In this document: piece after piece, positions 32,261 to 41,346 of the stretch
Layout: every line of letters begins with the position of its first letter
Numbering within the stretch: the stretch's first letter is position 1
Assembly (NCBI GenBank): GCA_016215555.1
Contig: JACRJC010000038.1
Location: 1-44,486, forward strand
DNA: 44,486 nt
From: Rhodospirillales bacterium
GTDB lineage: Bacteria; Pseudomonadota; Alphaproteobacteria; Rhodospirillales; WMHbin7
Direction of reading: 5' to 3'
Notes under the pieces: generated by a model
What the model saw: the letters and a program-made list of their open reading frames with translations, nothing else
The model's database searches: none
Told to the model about the DNA's origin: nothing
Position numbers and translations under genes: made by a program

Positions 32261-32643
32261 GCCATCACCTGACGCAACAAAAGCATGGTACCAAAGAGCG
32301 CGCCCAGCGAAGCCGCCACCGAAGCCACGATATAAAGCGCGGCGTTCATCATCTCATGGCGTTCGATCAGCAAGGCGACATCCAGCGAGAACGTGGAAAA
32401 GGTGGTGAAGCCGCCCAGGATGCCGACGGTCAGGAAGGCCCGCCATTCCGGCCCGATATTCCAGCGCAGGGCCGAGCCTTCGATGACCAGCCCCATGACG
32501 CCCGAGCCCAAGACGTTGACGAACAAGGTGCCCCAGGGAAAGGCGGCGCCCAGCCAGGCCCCTGCCGCGACCATCGACAGATAGCGCATCAGCGATCCCA
32601 AGGCGCCGCCGACGGCGACGGATAGAAGCAGGCCGGGGGTCAT
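32257..32643 (-). CDS. crcB: Fluoride channel CrcB/Fluc
   Basis: 128 aa from ATG 32643, which overlaps the rarA stop by 4 bp; AGAGGA and AAGGA lie just upstream. Four membrane helices and family signatures are visible: VGGALGSLMRYL, PWGTLFVNVLGSGVMGLV and the pore motif GILGGFTTFSTFSLD with its Phe-box. It forms a dual-topology dimer exporting fluoride. It has no fluoride riboswitch of its own because its start lies within the upstream gene. Confidence 0.95.
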   Translation of the reverse strand: MTPGLLLSVAVGGALGSLMRYLSMVAAGAWLGAAFPWGTLFVNVLGSGVMGLVIEGSALRWNIGPEWRAFLTVGILGGFTTFSTFSLDVALLIERHEMMNAALYIVASVAASLGALFGTMLLLRQVMA

Positions 32644-33950
32644 TCCTTGTCCTCTTTGCTTTCCCGATGCCTCTTGTCGCGCAGGCGCTCCCAATAGTCC
32701 AGGCGTTTCCTGATCTCGCGCTCGAATCCGCGTTCGGCGGGATTGTAGAACCTTTGGCGGCGCATGCCGTCGGGAAAGTAGTTCTGACCCGAAAAACCGT
32801 CGGGGGCGTCATGGTCATAGGCATAGCCGTCGCCATAGCCCAGATCCTTCATCATGCGGGTCGGCGCATTCAGGATATGCATGGGCGGCGTCAGCGAACC
32901 GGTGTCGCGGGCGGCACGCTTGGCCGCCCCTTCCGCCACATAGGCGGCGTTCGATTTGGGCGCGGTGCCGAGATAGATCACCAATTGCGTCAGCGCCAAC
33001 TCGCCTTCCGGCGAACCCATCCGCTCATAGGCCTCCCAGGCGGCGATGGCTTGGGGCAGCGCGTTGGGATCGGCCATGCCGACATCCTCGACCGCGAAAC
33101 GCGTCAGGCGCCTGGCGATGAATTTCGGATCCTCGCCGCCGGCCAGCATGCGGGCGAACCAGTAAAGGGCGGCGTCGGTGTCGGAACCGCGCAGAGATTT
33201 GTGCAGGGCGCTGATGAGATTGTAATGCCCCTCCTGCGCCTTGTCGTACAAGGGCAGGCGCTTTTGCACCGTTCGGGCCAGAGCAGCGGTATCCAGTTTG
33301 GGTTCGGACGGCAGGCGGAACAATTCTTCGGTCAGGTTCAGGATATAACGCCCGTCGCCGTCGGCCATGGCGCGAAGTGCTGACCGTCCATCCTCGGTCA
33401 ACGGCAGCGTGCGGCCTTCTTCCGTCTCGGCCCTGGCCAGCATTTTCTCCAGCGCTTCGTCGTCCAGGCGTTTGAGCACCAGCACCTGACAGCGCGACAG
33501 AAGGGCGGCATTCAATTCGAAGCTGGGATTCTCGGTCGTGGCCCCGACCAGAATCACCGTGCCGTCTTCGACATAAGGCAGGAAGCCGTCCTGCTGGGCG
33601 CGGTTGAAACGATGGATTTCGTCGATGAACAGCAGCGTGCCCTGGCCCATCTGGCGGCGGCCCCGGGCCGCTTCGAACACTTTTCGCAGATCGGCGACGC
33701 CCGAAAACACCGCCGACAAGGGCTCGAAAATCAGCGAGGTGTGTTCGGCCAGCAGCCGGGCGATGGTGGTCTTGCCGCAGCCGGGCGGCCCCCACAGAAT
33801 GACCGAGGTCAGACGCTTTTGCGCTACCATCCGGCCCAGGGGGCCTTCCCTGGACAGCAGATGATCCTGCCCCACCACTTCGCCCAAATTCATCGGGCGC
33901 AGGCGGTCGGCCAGCGGGCGCGGGGCTTGGCGTTCGAAGAGCGTGCTCAC
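32640..33950 (-). CDS. rarA: Replication-associated recombination protein A (AAA+ ATPase)
   Basis: 436 aa MgsA/WRNIP1-family ATPase acting at stalled forks. It has Walker A GPPGCGKTTIARLLAEHT, Walker B TLLFIDEIHRFNRAQQDGFLP, sensor 1 ILVGATTENPSFELNAALLSRC, and the C-terminal tetramerisation region (HYNLISALHKSLRGSDTDAALYW). An N-terminal PLADRLRPMNLGEVVGQDHLL matches the family. Start and stop both overlap neighbours by 4 bp, so it is translationally coupled to the protease and crcB. Confidence 0.96.
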   Translation of the reverse strand: MSTLFERQAPRPLADRLRPMNLGEVVGQDHLLSREGPLGRMVAQKRLTSVILWGPPGCGKTTIARLLAEHTSLIFEPLSAVFSGVADLRKVFEAARGRRQMGQGTLLFIDEIHRFNRAQQDGFLPYVEDGTVILVGATTENPSFELNAALLSRCQVLVLKRLDDEALEKMLARAETEEGRTLPLTEDGRSALRAMADGDGRYILNLTEELFRLPSEPKLDTAALARTVQKRLPLYDKAQEGHYNLISALHKSLRGSDTDAALYWFARMLAGGEDPKFIARRLTRFAVEDVGMADPNALPQAIAAWEAYERMGSPEGELALTQLVIYLGTAPKSNAAYVAEGAAKRAARDTGSLTPPMHILNAPTRMMKDLGYGDGYAYDHDAPDGFSGQNYFPDGMRRQRFYNPAERGFEREIRKRLDYWERLRDKRHRESKEDKE

Positions 33951-35341
33951 CCGCCGCCCACCCGTAGCGAGAGCGAGCGGCCTTCGCGCTTGACCTGAAT
34001 CACCCAGCCATTGGCGCCCTGCTGCACGGCCTTCTTCAATTCCGAGACCAGAGAAATGGAATCGCCGTTCACCTTTTCCACGATGTCGCCGGGACGCAGG
34101 CCCACCTGATGGGCGATGGTGCCGCGCTTCAAGGAAAGAACGATCACGCCCTGGGCCAGACTGTCGATGCCCAATTCCTCGGCCAGCGCAGGATTGAGAT
34201 TGGCGACTGTGCTTCCCGTGAAGGGGTTGCGCCCACCCACCTCGGTGGCGTCGCGGGCCGGTTTCTCGGGCGGCGCCGTCAAGGGCACCGAAACCGTCAT
34301 CTCGCGGCCCTGGCGCAGCACTTTCAGATTGGCCGACGCCCCCACGCCCAGCGTGGCGATGCGAAAGCGCAGCGCCTGCGGATCGGAAACCTCATGCGGG
34401 CCGACCGCCAGCACGACGTCGCCGCGCTTCAAACCCGCCTTCTCGGCGGGCCCATCGGCGGCCAATTGCGCGATCAGCACGCCGAAGGGCCTTGGCAGCT
34501 TCAGATTCTGGGCGATGTCGGCCGTCACTTCCTGGCCGGTGGCGCCAAACCAGGGCCGCACGGCGTGACCGGTCGAAAGAATGCTGGCCAGGGTCGCCTT
34601 GACCATGCCGGAGGGAATGGCGAAGCCGATGCCGTTCGAGCCGCCGTCCTTGGAATAGATGGCCGAATTGATGCCCGCCAATTTGCCATCCATCGTCACC
34701 AAGGCGCCGCCCGAATTGCCGGGATTGATGGCGGCGTCGGTCTGGATGAAGAATTGGTAATCGGTGATGCCGACGGTGGTGCGGGCCAGGGCCGAGACGA
34801 TGCCGGTGGTCACGGTCTGGCCGACGCCGAAGGGATTGCCGATCGCCATCACCAGATCGCCGACTTCCAGCGCGTCGGAATCGCCCATCTGCAGATAAGG
34901 CAGTTTCTCGCCCCTGGTTTCGATCTTCAAGACCGCCAGATCGGTCCTTGGATCCTCGCCCACGATCTTGGCCTCGAATTCGCGCTTGTCGGCCAGGATG
35001 ACGGTGATCTCGTCGGAGTCGTTGATGACATGCTGATTGGTCACCACCACGCCGTCGGCGCTCATCAGCACGCCCGACCCCAGCGAACGCTGGATGCGCT
35101 CACGTGGCATGCCCTGGGCGAACTGGTCGCCGAAGAACTGGCGAAAGAAGGGATCGTTGAACAAGGGCGAGGCGGCGCGGGCCTGCACCACCTTGCGGGT
35201 ATAGACATTGACGACGGCGGGCGCCGTGGCCTTGACCAGCGGCGCATAGCTGAGCCGCAACTGGTCCTTGCTTTGCGGCACCAGTTGGGCCTGGACCGGC
35301 AAGACGATCAACAGCGACAATAGGGCCAATAGAAAGCGCAT
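33947..35341 (-). CDS. Periplasmic Do/DegQ-type serine endoprotease
   Basis: 464 aa HtrA-family protein quality-control protease. The signal peptide is MRFLLALLSLLIVLPVQA. The trypsin-like domain has the catalytic triad visible as His in VVTNQHVINDSDE, Asp in DPRTDLAVLKIE and Ser in INPGNSGGALV. Two PDZ domains follow (about 265-350 and 375-460; the second includes KRGTIAHQVGLRPGDIVEKVNGD). The activation LA loop (residues about 60-80, FNDPFFRQFFGDQFAQGM) is short, more DegQ/DegS-like than DegP. It lies 2 bp after DUF1192 and overlaps rarA by 4 bp. Confidence 0.95.
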   Translation of the reverse strand: MRFLLALLSLLIVLPVQAQLVPQSKDQLRLSYAPLVKATAPAVVNVYTRKVVQARAASPLFNDPFFRQFFGDQFAQGMPRERIQRSLGSGVLMSADGVVVTNQHVINDSDEITVILADKREFEAKIVGEDPRTDLAVLKIETRGEKLPYLQMGDSDALEVGDLVMAIGNPFGVGQTVTTGIVSALARTTVGITDYQFFIQTDAAINPGNSGGALVTMDGKLAGINSAIYSKDGGSNGIGFAIPSGMVKATLASILSTGHAVRPWFGATGQEVTADIAQNLKLPRPFGVLIAQLAADGPAEKAGLKRGDVVLAVGPHEVSDPQALRFRIATLGVGASANLKVLRQGREMTVSVPLTAPPEKPARDATEVGGRNPFTGSTVANLNPALAEELGIDSLAQGVIVLSLKRGTIAHQVGLRPGDIVEKVNGDSISLVSELKKAVQQGANGWVIQVKREGRSLSLRVGGG

Positions 35342-35343
35342 CT

Positions 35344-35526
35344 CTACCTCTTGAAGAAAGCGGCGGCGCTGTCCCGATGCTTGGTCTTGGCATCGATGGC
35401 CGTTTGCGCCCGCTTGATCTCGGATTCAAGATCCTGGATATAGGTCTTCAATTCCTCGACCGAAAGGGCCGAGAGGTCTGTGGGCTTGATGATGGGCTTA
35501 CGTGGTTCCAGATCGTCGGTGTCCAT
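35344..35526 (-). CDS. DUF1192 small coiled-coil protein
   Basis: 60 aa. It begins MDTDDLEPRKP, with the family core DLSALSVEELKTYIQDLESEIKRAQTAIDAK and a basic C-terminus ending AAAFFKR. DUF1192 proteins are small alphaproteobacterial proteins of unknown role. It is the first gene of the protease-rarA-crcB-rlu operon. Confidence 0.88.
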   Translation of the reverse strand: MDTDDLEPRKPIIKPTDLSALSVEELKTYIQDLESEIKRAQTAIDAKTKHRDSAAAFFKR

Positions 35527-35581
35527 GGCAGGCGTTCCGATGTTAAATGAGGACCGGATCGGACTTTAGCAGGTGGCAAGG

Positions 35582-36583
35582 ATGACGCAAACCATGACGG
35601 CGGTCGAGATCGGCCAGGCCGGAGGGCCGGAAGTTCTGGTTCCCGTTCAAAGACCCAGGCCTCTTCCCGGCCCCGGCCAGGTTCTGGTCCGGGTTGCTGC
35701 TGCGGGCGTCAACCGCCCCGATTGTCTGCAGCGCCAGGGACTTTACCCGGCTCCGCCGGGCGCCTCCGACATTCCAGGCCTGGAAGTGGCGGGCGAGGTG
35801 GTCGCGTTGGGGACCGGCGCCGCCTCCTCGCTGCTGGGGCAGACGGTCTGCGCCCTCGTCACCGGCGGCGGCTATGCCCAATATTGCCTGGCCGAGACGC
35901 CCTTATGCCTGCCCCTGCCGAAGGGACTTTCCGTCACCGAGGCGGCCGGCCTGCCCGAAACCCTGTTCACGGTCTGGCATAATGTTCATGAGCGGGGAGG
36001 ATTGGAGCCGGGCCAGTGCTTCCTGGTCCATGGCGGCACCAGCGGCATCGGCACCACCGCCATCCAATTCGCCAAAGCCCTGGGCGCTGTCGTCATCGCC
36101 ACGGCCAGAGGATCGGACAAGGCGCAGGCCTGCCTGAAGCTGGGGGCCGACCACGCCATCGATTCAACCGCCCAGGATTTCGTGGAAGAAGTGGCGCGCA
36201 TCACCGGCAAGAAGGGCGTGAATGTCATTCTCGACATGGTGGGCGGCGACTATATCGCCCGCAACCTCAAATGCCTGGCCACGGAAGGGCGACTGGTCAA
36301 CATCGCCTATCAGGCCGGAAGTGTGGCCGAAATCAATTTCCTGCCGGTGATGCTGAAGCGCCTGACCGTCACCGGCTCGACGCTGCGCATTCAATCCCTG
36401 GCCGACAAGTCGCGCATGGCCTTGGGCCTTTTGGAAACTGTCTGGCCCTGGATCGAAGCGGGAAAACTGCGTCCGGTCATCCACGCCACCTTCCCGCTGG
36501 AGAAGGCCTGCGACGCCCACCGGCTGATGGAATCTTGCGCCCATACCGGCAAGATCGTGCTGGTGAATGAAATAGCTGAGTAA
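35582..36583 (+). CDS. NAD(P)H-quinone oxidoreductase, zinc-free MDR superfamily (PIG3-like)
   Basis: 333 aa from ATG 35582, with AGGTGG and CAAGG just upstream; GTG 35573 and ATG 35594 are alternatives. The GroES-like N-terminal domain shows VRVAAAGVNRPDCLQRQGLYPAPPGASDIPGLEVAGEV, and the Rossmann domain shows HGGTSGIGTTAIQFAKALGA. The Asn-Arg-Pro-Asp block and the TSGIG cofactor loop are typical of PIG3-type reductases, which lack catalytic zinc ligands. It reduces quinones or related electrophiles with NAD(P)H. It diverges from the DUF1192 operon with 55 bp between starts. Confidence 0.92.
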   Translation: MTQTMTAVEIGQAGGPEVLVPVQRPRPLPGPGQVLVRVAAAGVNRPDCLQRQGLYPAPPGASDIPGLEVAGEVVALGTGAASSLLGQTVCALVTGGGYAQYCLAETPLCLPLPKGLSVTEAAGLPETLFTVWHNVHERGGLEPGQCFLVHGGTSGIGTTAIQFAKALGAVVIATARGSDKAQACLKLGADHAIDSTAQDFVEEVARITGKKGVNVILDMVGGDYIARNLKCLATEGRLVNIAYQAGSVAEINFLPVMLKRLTVTGSTLRIQSLADKSRMALGLLETVWPWIEAGKLRPVIHATFPLEKACDAHRLMESCAHTGKIVLVNEIAE

Positions 36584-36673
36584 TGTGGCATGGATTAGGG
36601 CCAAGACCCAATTGGAGCGCCCCCTATCCATACTCCGTTGGAAACACACGCGGAATCCTTCAGATCTGTTTTC

Positions 36674-36747
36674 ACCACCAAGTCACCAAGACACCAAGAA
36701 TGCGTCAAGGCCTTTTCTTCTCCTTGGTGTCTTGGTGTCTTGGTGGT
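36674..36747. repeat. Inverted repeat of CACCAAGA-type octamers with 24-bp loop
   Basis: The left arm 36674-36698 (ACCACCAAGTCACCAAGAC, then ACCAAG) pairs with the right arm 36723-36747, with one mismatch in 25 positions. Each arm is itself two to three tandem copies of an 8-bp CACCAAGA-like unit. The structure would fold into a very stable hairpin. It lacks a T-run adjoining the stem, so it is not a typical terminator. A dispersed intergenic repeat is the likeliest class. Confidence 0.85.
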
Positions 36748-36835
36748 TCAAAAATCTGGCGAATTCAGTTCCGGCAGGTTGAATCGAGAATGTCTTCAAA
36801 TGAGTTCTGGCCCTAGATCGTTCTGGTAACAGGAC

Positions 36836-36867
36836 AAAAAAACGGGCGGGACCAATGATCCCGCCCG
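36836..36867 (-). terminator. Rho-independent terminator of the pntA-pntB operon
   Basis: On the minus strand CGGGCGGGA, loop TCATTGG, TCCCGCCCG forms a perfect 9-bp GC stem (36843-36851 with 36859-36867), followed by seven T's. It starts 23 bp after the pntB stop. Confidence 0.92.
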
Positions 36868-36890
36868 CCATACTTGCGCTGCTTCGAGGA

Positions 36891-38303
36891 TCAGCTTTTC
36901 AGGACCGCCAGCACCTCGTCCAGCATCTTCTTGGCGTCGCCGAACAGCATCCGGTTGTTCTCTTTATAAAAGAGCGGATTGTCGACGCCGGCATAGCCGG
37001 ACGCCATCGAGCGCTTCATGACGATCGAGGTCTTGGCCTTCCAGACTTCCAGCACCGGCATGCCGGCGATGGGGCTGTCGGGATCGTCCTGCGCCGCCGG
37101 ATTGACGATGTCGTTGGCGCCGATGACCATGGCCACGTCGGTGGCCGGGAAATCGTCGTTCAATTCGTCCATTTCCAGCACGATGTCGTAAGGCACCTTG
37201 GCTTCGGCCAGCAGCACATTCATGTGGCCGGGCATGCGGCCCGCCACCGGATGGATGCCAAAGCGGACATTGACGCCCTTCTCGCGCAGCAGCTTGGTGA
37301 TTTCATACACCGTATGCTGGGCCTGGGCGACCGCCATGCCGTAGCCGGGAACGATAATGACGCTTTTCGATTCCTTCAGCATCTCGGCCGTGTCGGCGGC
37401 AGAAACCGGCACCACCTCGCCCGCCGGGGCCTGGGCATCGCCCTTCTTGGCCGACCCGCCGTCGCCGGTGCCAAAGCCGCCGGCGATGACGCTGATGAAG
37501 TTGCGGTTCATGGCCCGGCACATGATGTAGGACAGGATGGCGCCCGAGGAACCGACCAGAGCGCCGGTGACGATCAAAAGATCGTTCGACAGCATGAAGC
37601 CGGTGGCCGCCGCCGCCCATCCCGAATAGCTGTTCAGCATCGAGACGACGACCGGCATGTCGGCGCCGCCGATGGCCATCACCATATGAACGCCGAAGGC
37701 CAGCGAGATGAGAGTCATCAGGATCAGCGGGAAAACGCCGCCCAGGGCCGATTCGGCGTTGATGAAGACATTGCCCATCCAGATCACGACCAAAAGGCCG
37801 GCCAGATTGATGAAATGGCGCATGGGCAGCAACAACGGCTTGCCGTTGATCTTGCCCGACAATTTCCCAAACGCGATCACCGAACCCGAGAAGGTGACGG
37901 CGCCGATCAGGATGCCGACATAGATCTCCATCTCGTGGATGGCCTTGGCGGCGCCTTCGAAGGTGATCGAATTGTCGATATAGCTGGCATAGCCCACGGT
38001 GCAGGCGGCAAAGCCGACCAGGCTGTGCATCAAAGCCACCAGTTCGGGCATTTGGGTCATCTTGACCTTCTTGGCGGCGTACAGGCCGACCGCCCCGCCC
38101 ACCGTCATGGCGATGATGATCCAGGCGATGCCGCCGCCGGTGACGCGGGGGCCGAAGATGGTGGCCAGCACGGCGATCGTCATGCCGACGATGCCGTACC
38201 AGTTGCCGCGGCGCGAGGTTTCCGGATTCGACAACCCGCCCAAGCTTAGGATGAACAGAATGGTGGCTCCAATATAGGAGACGGTGGCAAGACTTGCAGA
38301 CAT
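36891..38303 (-). CDS. pntB: NAD(P) transhydrogenase subunit beta
   Basis: 470 aa. The N-terminal half holds about nine membrane helices that form the proton channel with PntA ([41 protein letters not shown]). The C-terminal domain III binds NADP(H): [43 protein letters not shown] and [16 protein letters not shown] are diagnostic. The length is close to that of E. coli PntB. The enzyme couples proton entry to hydride transfer from NADH to NADP+. It lies 13 bp after pntA and is followed by a strong terminator. Confidence 0.97.
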   Translation of the reverse strand: MSASLATVSYIGATILFILSLGGLSNPETSRRGNWYGIVGMTIAVLATIFGPRVTGGGIAWIIIAMTVGGAVGLYAAKKVKMTQMPELVALMHSLVGFAACTVGYASYIDNSITFEGAAKAIHEMEIYVGILIGAVTFSGSVIAFGKLSGKINGKPLLLPMRHFINLAGLLVVIWMGNVFINAESALGGVFPLILMTLISLAFGVHMVMAIGGADMPVVVSMLNSYSGWAAAATGFMLSNDLLIVTGALVGSSGAILSYIMCRAMNRNFISVIAGGFGTGDGGSAKKGDAQAPAGEVVPVSAADTAEMLKESKSVIIVPGYGMAVAQAQHTVYEITKLLREKGVNVRFGIHPVAGRMPGHMNVLLAEAKVPYDIVLEMDELNDDFPATDVAMVIGANDIVNPAAQDDPDSPIAGMPVLEVWKAKTSIVMKRSMASGYAGVDNPLFYKENNRMLFGDAKKMLDEVLAVLKS

Positions 38304-38316
38304 TTTCCTGTCTCCC

Positions 38317-39915
38317 TTACTTACGGAACATGGCCAGCATGCGGCGAGTCACCGCAAAGCCGCCGAACATATTGACGGCGGTCAGCGCCAGGCCGATGAA
38401 GGCCAGCACGCCGATCCAGAAATTGTGGCGATCAACTCCCTCGGCGATGGGCGGCGCGATTTGCACCAGGGCGCCGATGGCGATGATGCTGGAAATCGCG
38501 TTGGTGACGCTCATCAGGGGCGTATGCAAAGCCGGCGTGACGTTCCACACCACCATATAGCCCACGAAGCAGGCCAGCACGAAGACCGTGAAATGGCCCA
38601 GGAACTCGGCCGGCGCATAAGAGCCGACCAGCCAGAACATGAGGGCGCCGAGGCCGAAGACGATGGCCAGATTCTTGACCGGCATCGGTTCGCTGGACGC
38701 GCCATGCCCGCCGGACTTCTTTTCGGCGACGGCGGCGGCCGGCTTGGGCGGCGGCGGCGCCGGCAGATTGAGGGGCGGAGGCGGCCAGGTGATCTCGCCC
38801 GCCTTGATGACCGTCAGGCCGCGGATGGCGTCGTCGTCCATATTGACGTCGATATTGCCGTCCTTGGTCTTGCACAGTTCCTCGGCCAGGCGGAAAAGAT
38901 TGGTGGCGTACAGGGTCGAGGACTGCTTGGCGAGGCGTGACGGGAAGTCGGTATAGCCGACGATGGAGACGCCATGCTTGACCACCACCTTGCCCGGCTC
39001 GGTCAGTTCGCAATTGCCGCCCTGTTCGGCGGCCAGATCGACGATGACGCTGCCCGGCTTCATGCTTTTCACCATGTCGGCGGTGATCAGCAGAGGAGCG
39101 GGCTTGCCGGGGATCAGGGCGGTGGTGATGATGATATCGACGTCCTTGGCCTGCTGGGCGTACATCTCGCGCTGAGCGGACTGGAAACCTTCGCTCATCA
39201 CCTTGGCGTAACCACCGCCGCCCGAGCCTTCTTCCTCGTAATCGACCTTGACGAATTCGGCGCCCATCGACTTGACCTGGTCGGCCACTTCGGGCCGGGT
39301 GTCGTTGGCGCGCACGACGGCGCCCAGACCGACGGCGGTGCCGATGGCGGCCAGACCGGCCACGCCGGCGCCGGCGATGAAGACCTTGGCCGGCGGGATC
39401 TTGCCGGCGGCGGTGATCTGGCCGTTGAAGAAGCGGCCGAAATTGTTGGCGGCCTCGACGACGGCGCGATAGCCGACGATGCCGGCCATCGAGGTCAGCG
39501 CATCCATCTTCTGGGCGCGGGACAATTGGCGCGGCAGAGAATCAATGGCCAGGACGGTGACCTTCCTGGCCGCCATCTGCTGCATGAGTTCGGGATTCTG
39601 CGCCGGCCAGATGAAGCTGATCAGCGTCTGGCCTTCCTTCATCAGCTTGACTTCATCGACACTGGGGGCGCGCACCTTAAAGACGATGTCGCTGCCGCTC
39701 CACAGATCGGCGGCCGAAGCAGCGATCTTGGCGCCGGCGGCCACATAAGCGTCGTCATAGCAGTTGGCGTCATTGCCGGCGCCGCTTTCGACCTTTACCT
39801 CGAAGCCCAGCTTGACGAGCTTCTCGACAACGTCCGGAACCGTCGCCACGCGCTTTTCGCCGGGAAAAATCTCTTTAGGAATACCGATGATGAGGGGCAT
39901 CTGCTGTCTCGCCAT
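38317..39915 (-). CDS. pntA: NAD(P) transhydrogenase subunit alpha, full-length
   Basis: 532 aa from ATG 39915 ([10 protein letters not shown]); ATG 39900 is an alternative, and the open frame continues upstream to 40482 without homology. Residues about 6-385 are the NAD(H)-binding domain I ([54 protein letters not shown]). A Pro/Ala linker ([15 protein letters not shown]) leads to four membrane helices (about 425-530; [26 protein letters not shown]). Domain I and the membrane part are on one chain, as in E. coli, whereas Rhodospirillum rubrum has them as separate PntAA and PntAB. Confidence 0.96.
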   Translation of the reverse strand: MARQQMPLIIGIPKEIFPGEKRVATVPDVVEKLVKLGFEVKVESGAGNDANCYDDAYVAAGAKIAASAADLWSGSDIVFKVRAPSVDEVKLMKEGQTLISFIWPAQNPELMQQMAARKVTVLAIDSLPRQLSRAQKMDALTSMAGIVGYRAVVEAANNFGRFFNGQITAAGKIPPAKVFIAGAGVAGLAAIGTAVGLGAVVRANDTRPEVADQVKSMGAEFVKVDYEEEGSGGGGYAKVMSEGFQSAQREMYAQQAKDVDIIITTALIPGKPAPLLITADMVKSMKPGSVIVDLAAEQGGNCELTEPGKVVVKHGVSIVGYTDFPSRLAKQSSTLYATNLFRLAEELCKTKDGNIDVNMDDDAIRGLTVIKAGEITWPPPPLNLPAPPPPKPAAAVAEKKSGGHGASSEPMPVKNLAIVFGLGALMFWLVGSYAPAEFLGHFTVFVLACFVGYMVVWNVTPALHTPLMSVTNAISSIIAIGALVQIAPPIAEGVDRHNFWIGVLAFIGLALTAVNMFGGFAVTRRMLAMFRK

Positions 39916-40188
39916 GTTGGAGTGTCCCACCGTCTTACGCTGGCCGGGGAGGCGAATTGCCGCGGCAACCATCCCCCCCAATCGCCGGGAGGTACTATAT
40001 GGACGAGCGCAGGTGCGGGCAAGGCATGACGTCAAAAAATTGTCGATTTTCAAGCCTTTTCCCACCCTTTGCGGCCCACCCCCGCCCCCCACTCCCGGCA
40101 ACCGAGGAGGTGGGGGCTTGAAGATCGCCGGGAGACGCTTACATGAAAAAATGCGCATGTTCTGATATCCGTTTTCGAGGAGGATGAT
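39916..40188. promoter_or_regulatory. Divergent region between pntA and the small unknown gene
   Basis: 273 bp. It contains a GC-rich hairpin at 40084-40117 (GCCCCC-CACTCC region pairing with GGAG-GTG-GGGGC around a CGG-CAA-CCG tip). Near 40141-40160 there is ACATG-N10-CATGT. A strong ribosome site GAGGAGG (40177-40183) stands 5 nt before the ATG at 40189. No clear -35/-10 hexamers were found. Confidence 0.4.
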
Positions 40189-40641
40189 ATGACGGGCTTG
40201 ATCGACGGTTTCGACCCCTCGGGCGTGGTCACGGTGAACCGGGTGATCCTGAAACCGGACTATACGGTCGATGACCTGGAAGAGCGGGTGGCCATGCTCT
40301 GCGAGAATGTGAAGACTTATCACTCGGAAACCGGCTTCATCGGCGGTTTCGTCTGCCTGAATTCGGGCTGGATCTCCAACGAGGGCTCGACCATCGGCCA
40401 GGCGGTGGAAAGCCCCTGGAAAGGCCGCGAAGCCTTGATCGTCACATTCTGGAAAAGTTTCGCCGAGCACGAGCAATCGCACCGCTCGCCCACCTTCCAG
40501 CCCCTGTTCGGCAAGGTGCTGGAGCTGTGCGAGAACGGCAACGAGGAAATCGCCTACACCATGCTGTGGTCGGGCAAGGCCTATTCGTCCGCCGAGGCCA
40601 AGCTGGCCCAGGCGGCCAAGGAAGGGGCGAGGGCGGCTTGA
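40189..40641 (+). CDS. Small soluble protein of unknown function
   Basis: 150 aa with a strong ribosome site (GAGGAGG, 5 nt spacing), so expression is well supported. There is no signal peptide or membrane helix. The pattern [44 protein letters not shown] and [21 protein letters not shown] resembles the alpha/beta ferredoxin-like dimers of the antibiotic-biosynthesis-monooxygenase type: a central FIGG strand, then an ALIVTFW strand and a helix with His residues. That fold call is tentative. The C-terminus is Ala/Lys-rich. A heptanucleotide repeat array begins 4 bp after the stop. Confidence 0.75.
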   Translation: MTGLIDGFDPSGVVTVNRVILKPDYTVDDLEERVAMLCENVKTYHSETGFIGGFVCLNSGWISNEGSTIGQAVESPWKGREALIVTFWKSFAEHEQSHRSPTFQPLFGKVLELCENGNEEIAYTMLWSGKAYSSAEAKLAQAAKEGARAA

Positions 40642-40645
40642 GGCA

Positions 40646-40754
40646 AGCAGTCAGCAGTCAGCAGTCAGCAGTCAGCAGTCAGCAGTCAGCAGTCAGCAGT
40701 CAGCAGTCAGCAGTCAGCAGTCAGCAGTCAGCAGTCAGCAGTCAGCAGTCAGCA
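40646..40754. repeat. Heptanucleotide tandem array (AGCAGTC)15.6
   Basis: Fifteen perfect copies of AGCAGTC run from 40646 to 40750, followed by a partial AGCA. Beyond it, at about 40789-40813, lie degenerate related units (GCTGATA, GCTGATG, GCTGATGAC) and a short ACTGG/CCAGT stem around a T8 run (40755-40781). The array fills the gap between converging genes. A 7-bp unit shifts reading frame with each copy, so it is not selected as coding sequence. Confidence 0.95.
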
Positions 40755-40810
40755 AACTGGCTGTGTTTTTTTTGCCCAGTGTGTCAATGCTGATAGCTGA
40801 TGGCTGATGA

Positions 40811-41317
40811 CTAATTGCTTTCCGCGAATTTCATCGCCAGTTCGGCATCGGTCTGCGGATCGATCAGGGCGGCGACGGCGGAGAGCAGGCCCATCTCTTC
40901 CTTCTGGATATGGAAGATTTCGCGCTCGACCATTTCGAGCCCCAGACTGTGGAACTGCTTCCAACTCTCCTCGGTGAAGCCGTCTTGCATCGCCGCCCGG
41001 GCCAGTTTGCCAAGCTCCTGGGCGACGGGGCGGATCATCCCATGTTCGTGAGCCAGGAAGGAGGTCATGCCGTTTTCGCCGGCCTCGGCCAGAGCCGGAA
41101 AAAGATGGCCTTCCTCGAAACCGAAATGGCGGGTGATTTCATCGTCGATGACGGTGGCGACGCTTTTCAACAAGGCGGCCACCGTCTCGTTTTTGGCGTC
41201 GGGAGGACGTTTCGAGGTTTGGCCGATCAGGAATTCCTCGAGTTTTTGCAAAAGCGCGATCGCCTGCAGATGGTCCTGATGCAAAAGCTGGCCGACTTTC
41301 GACGTGATCGTGAACAT
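40811..41317 (-). CDS. Hemerythrin-domain (HHE) protein
   Basis: 168 aa four-helix-bundle di-iron protein. Metal ligands are visible in HQDHLQAI (helix 1), RHFGFEEGHLFP (HxxxE, helix 2), LAHEHGMIRP (helix 3) and REIFHIQKEEMGLL (His plus Glu, helix 4). The family binds O2 or NO or takes part in iron-sulfur repair (YtfE/RIC). The neighbourhood with a NnrS-like membrane protein and a DUF2249 protein favours nitric-oxide or redox stress. The N-terminus MFTITSKVGQLLHQDH has no signal peptide, so it is cytoplasmic. It starts 29 bp downstream of the membrane protein stop. Confidence 0.9.
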   Translation of the reverse strand: MFTITSKVGQLLHQDHLQAIALLQKLEEFLIGQTSKRPPDAKNETVAALLKSVATVIDDEITRHFGFEEGHLFPALAEAGENGMTSFLAHEHGMIRPVAQELGKLARAAMQDGFTEESWKQFHSLGLEMVEREIFHIQKEEMGLLSAVAALIDPQTDAELAMKFAESN

Positions 41318-41346
41318 AAGGCTTAACCTTTCCTAACTAAACCCAC

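Larger units (their letters stand above)
36584..36890. other. Gene-free gap between the quinone oxidoreductase and pntB
   Basis: About 307 bp without a supportable gene. It holds a 25-bp imperfect inverted repeat (36674-36698 and 36723-36747) and the pnt operon terminator (36836-36867), both listed separately. Short open frames on both strands across it are repeat-driven and lack ribosome sites. Confidence 0.7.

Noticed and set aside
32257..32643. Fluoride riboswitch in front of crcB
   Set aside because: The crcB start overlaps the rarA stop, leaving no leader in which such a structure could sit.
36674..36747. Rho-independent terminator for the quinone oxidoreductase gene
   Set aside because: The arms are long, the loop is 24 bp, and no T-run adjoins the stem on the plus strand, so I class it as a repeat instead.
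40646..40754. CRISPR array
   Set aside because: Repeats are 7 bp, perfectly contiguous and without spacers. No cas genes are present.
40527..40793. Ser/Gln/Val repeat peptide read across the heptanucleotide array
   Set aside because: A 7-bp repeat cannot keep one frame per unit. The peptide is a by-product that starts inside another gene without a ribosome site.
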